40,285 nucleotides of DNA from a virus. Made by a program: the position numbers and the translations under genes. Every line of letters begins with the position of its first letter. Positions within the stretch are counted from its first letter, which is position 1. The notes beneath the pieces were generated by a model. It did no database searches. It worked only from the letters and a program-made list of their open reading frames with translations, and had not been told where the DNA came from. The DNA is taken from positions 1-40,285 of IMG/VR virus record IMGVR_UViG_3300021964_000170; one strand, 5' to 3'. Shown here piece after piece: positions 39,543 to 40,285 of this stretch.

Positions 39543-39547
39543 GACTA

Positions 39548-39928
39548 ATGCCTGAACGTACGGTCTATAAATACCACACACAAGGCTATACCCTTTCAGC
39601 TACAACTGGTGGTGCAAGTGCTGATGTTATATACACTTGCCCACCTAACTATAATGGTACTGTACGGTATTTGCATATAAGCAATAGTGATAATTCCACA
39701 CAAAACTGTAGTGTGCAGTTTTATCATCAAGAAGAGAATGTGTATCATTATATTATGAGAGATACAGGATTAGCCGGTAAAAGTATTCTTAACTTAGTCA
39801 ATGGTGGCTATTTCTTTATGCACGCTGGTGACAAGATTGTAGCTTATAGTGCAGGATCTCCATCGGCATTTGATATTCTAGTGTCAGTAGAAGAAGAACC
39901 TGCACAATATACCTTTACAGGTGCCTAA
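39548..39928 (+). CDS. Probable small beta-sandwich virion protein, 126 aa
   Basis: Beta-rich throughout: VYKYHTQGYTLSATTGGASADVIYTCP, TVRYLHISNSDNSTQNCSVQFYHQEENVYHYIMRD, then FFMHAGDKIVAYSAG and FDILVSVEEE. This looks like a capsid-decoration or tail accessory jelly-roll. It overlaps the next ATG by one base. No named family is recognised. Confidence 0.55.
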   Translation: MPERTVYKYHTQGYTLSATTGGASADVIYTCPPNYNGTVRYLHISNSDNSTQNCSVQFYHQEENVYHYIMRDTGLAGKSILNLVNGGYFFMHAGDKIVAYSAGSPSAFDILVSVEEEPAQYTFTGA

Positions 39929-40113
39929 TGCCTAAAGCTAAAGCAAAATCCAAAGTAAATGAAGCTGGTAATTATACTAAGCCTACTATGCGTAAACGGC
40001 TTTTTGAAAAGATCAAAGCTGGTACAAAAGGTGGTAATGCTGGTCAGTGGTCTGCTAGAAAAGCGCAACTCTTAGCTAGTGAATACAAGAAAGCGGGAGG
40101 CGGCTATAAATAA
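39928..40113 (+). CDS. DUF5872-like basic protein, 61 aa
   Basis: Lysine-rich start followed by KPTMRKRLFEKIKAGTKGGNAGQWSARKAQLLASEYKKAGGGYK, the conserved block (RKR ... GGxxGQWSARKAQLLAxEYKKxGGGY) of a small family I know as DUF5872, frequent near structural genes of marine phages. Function unknown; nucleic-acid binding is plausible from its charge. Confidence 0.68.
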   Translation: MPKAKAKSKVNEAGNYTKPTMRKRLFEKIKAGTKGGNAGQWSARKAQLLASEYKKAGGGYK

Positions 40114-40139
40114 TCTATTTGTATCAGGAGAGAATACGA

Positions 40140-40285
40140 GTGGACATCATAAATCTACTGGAGACATTCGGTATACCTGTAACAATGACCATAGCATTTG
40201 GTTACTTTATATGGAAACAGAATAACTGGATACAAAAAGAACTAGCTGAAAACTTAGACGAAAAGCATAAAAGACTAGAAGCTAT
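40140..40285 (+). CDS. Single-span membrane protein, N-terminal part (runs off the window)
   Basis: GTG start at 40140 with a strong SD (CAGGAGAG); the frame is open to the window end. Visible product: MDIINLLETFGIPVTMTIAFGYFIW (membrane span) then KQNNWIQKELAENLDEKHKRLEAI (charged helix). Size and layout suit a holin/spanin-like or membrane anchor protein, but the rest is missing. Confidence 0.6.
   Translation, partial: MDIINLLETFGIPVTMTIAFGYFIWKQNNWIQKELAENLDEKHKRLEA

Noticed and set aside
1-40285. A phage-encoded RNA polymerase and T7-like promoters
   Set aside because: No single-subunit RNA polymerase gene is in the window and I saw no repeated 20-base promoter-like motif; one could lie outside the window.

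Overview
The window is most of the genome of a marine tailed phage with a short-tail (podovirus) gene set. The key diagnostic is the family A DNA polymerase (23256-25292). It has a four-cysteine DnaJ-type zinc finger inserted between its exonuclease and polymerase domains, the hallmark of the HMO-2011 type of phages that infect marine alphaproteobacteria such as SAR116, roseobacters and SAR11. The class II ribonucleotide reductase, ThyX, T7-type endonuclease I, SU10-type adaptor and nozzle genes and the large internal virion proteins agree. The host assignment is inferred from gene content only. Terminase, portal and major capsid genes are not present, so both ends are cut: a gene tail lies at base 1 and an open gene at base 40285.

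Layout. (1) 1-16996, plus strand: the late virion module. It holds two receptor-binding fibre units with small partner genes, a repeat protein, adaptor and nozzle, a holin, an S74-domain protein and two large internal virion proteins. (2) 16993-31702, minus strand: nucleotide metabolism and replication (MazG, RMF-like protein, nuclease, ribonucleotide reductase, endonuclease I, Cas4-like exonuclease, probable SSB, DNA polymerase, ThyX, M15 peptidase, helicase, primase), followed by a tyrosine integrase, an HNH protein and a DUF932 gene. (3) 31760-37358, minus strand: mostly small early genes of unknown role, including a SleB-type wall hydrolase, an Api92-like protein, a GP88 protein and a PP-loop ATPase. 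(4) 37359-38204: a control region without a convincing gene. It combines an unusually hairpin-rich stretch with a perfect consensus sigma70 promoter pointing right. (5) 38205-40285, plus strand: a run of small, mostly basic genes leading towards the off-window packaging and capsid genes.

Leftward early transcription and rightward late transcription therefore diverge from about 38 kb and converge at 16.99 kb, where the two terminal genes share one TTAA as their stop codons. Early functions scavenge nucleotides (RNR, ThyX, MazG, nucleases), copy the genome (primase, helicase, polymerase, SSB) and, through the integrase, may allow lysogeny. Two peptidoglycan hydrolases lie on the early strand while the holin lies in the late strand.

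The most unusual signals are non-coding: about 420 bases of densely packed inverted repeats (37440-37860), and a five-copy family of 17-base hairpins (33463-37752). Four of the five copies stand just ahead of early-gene ribosome binding sites. The departures from consensus in two copies preserve pairing by G-U only in the minus-strand RNA.
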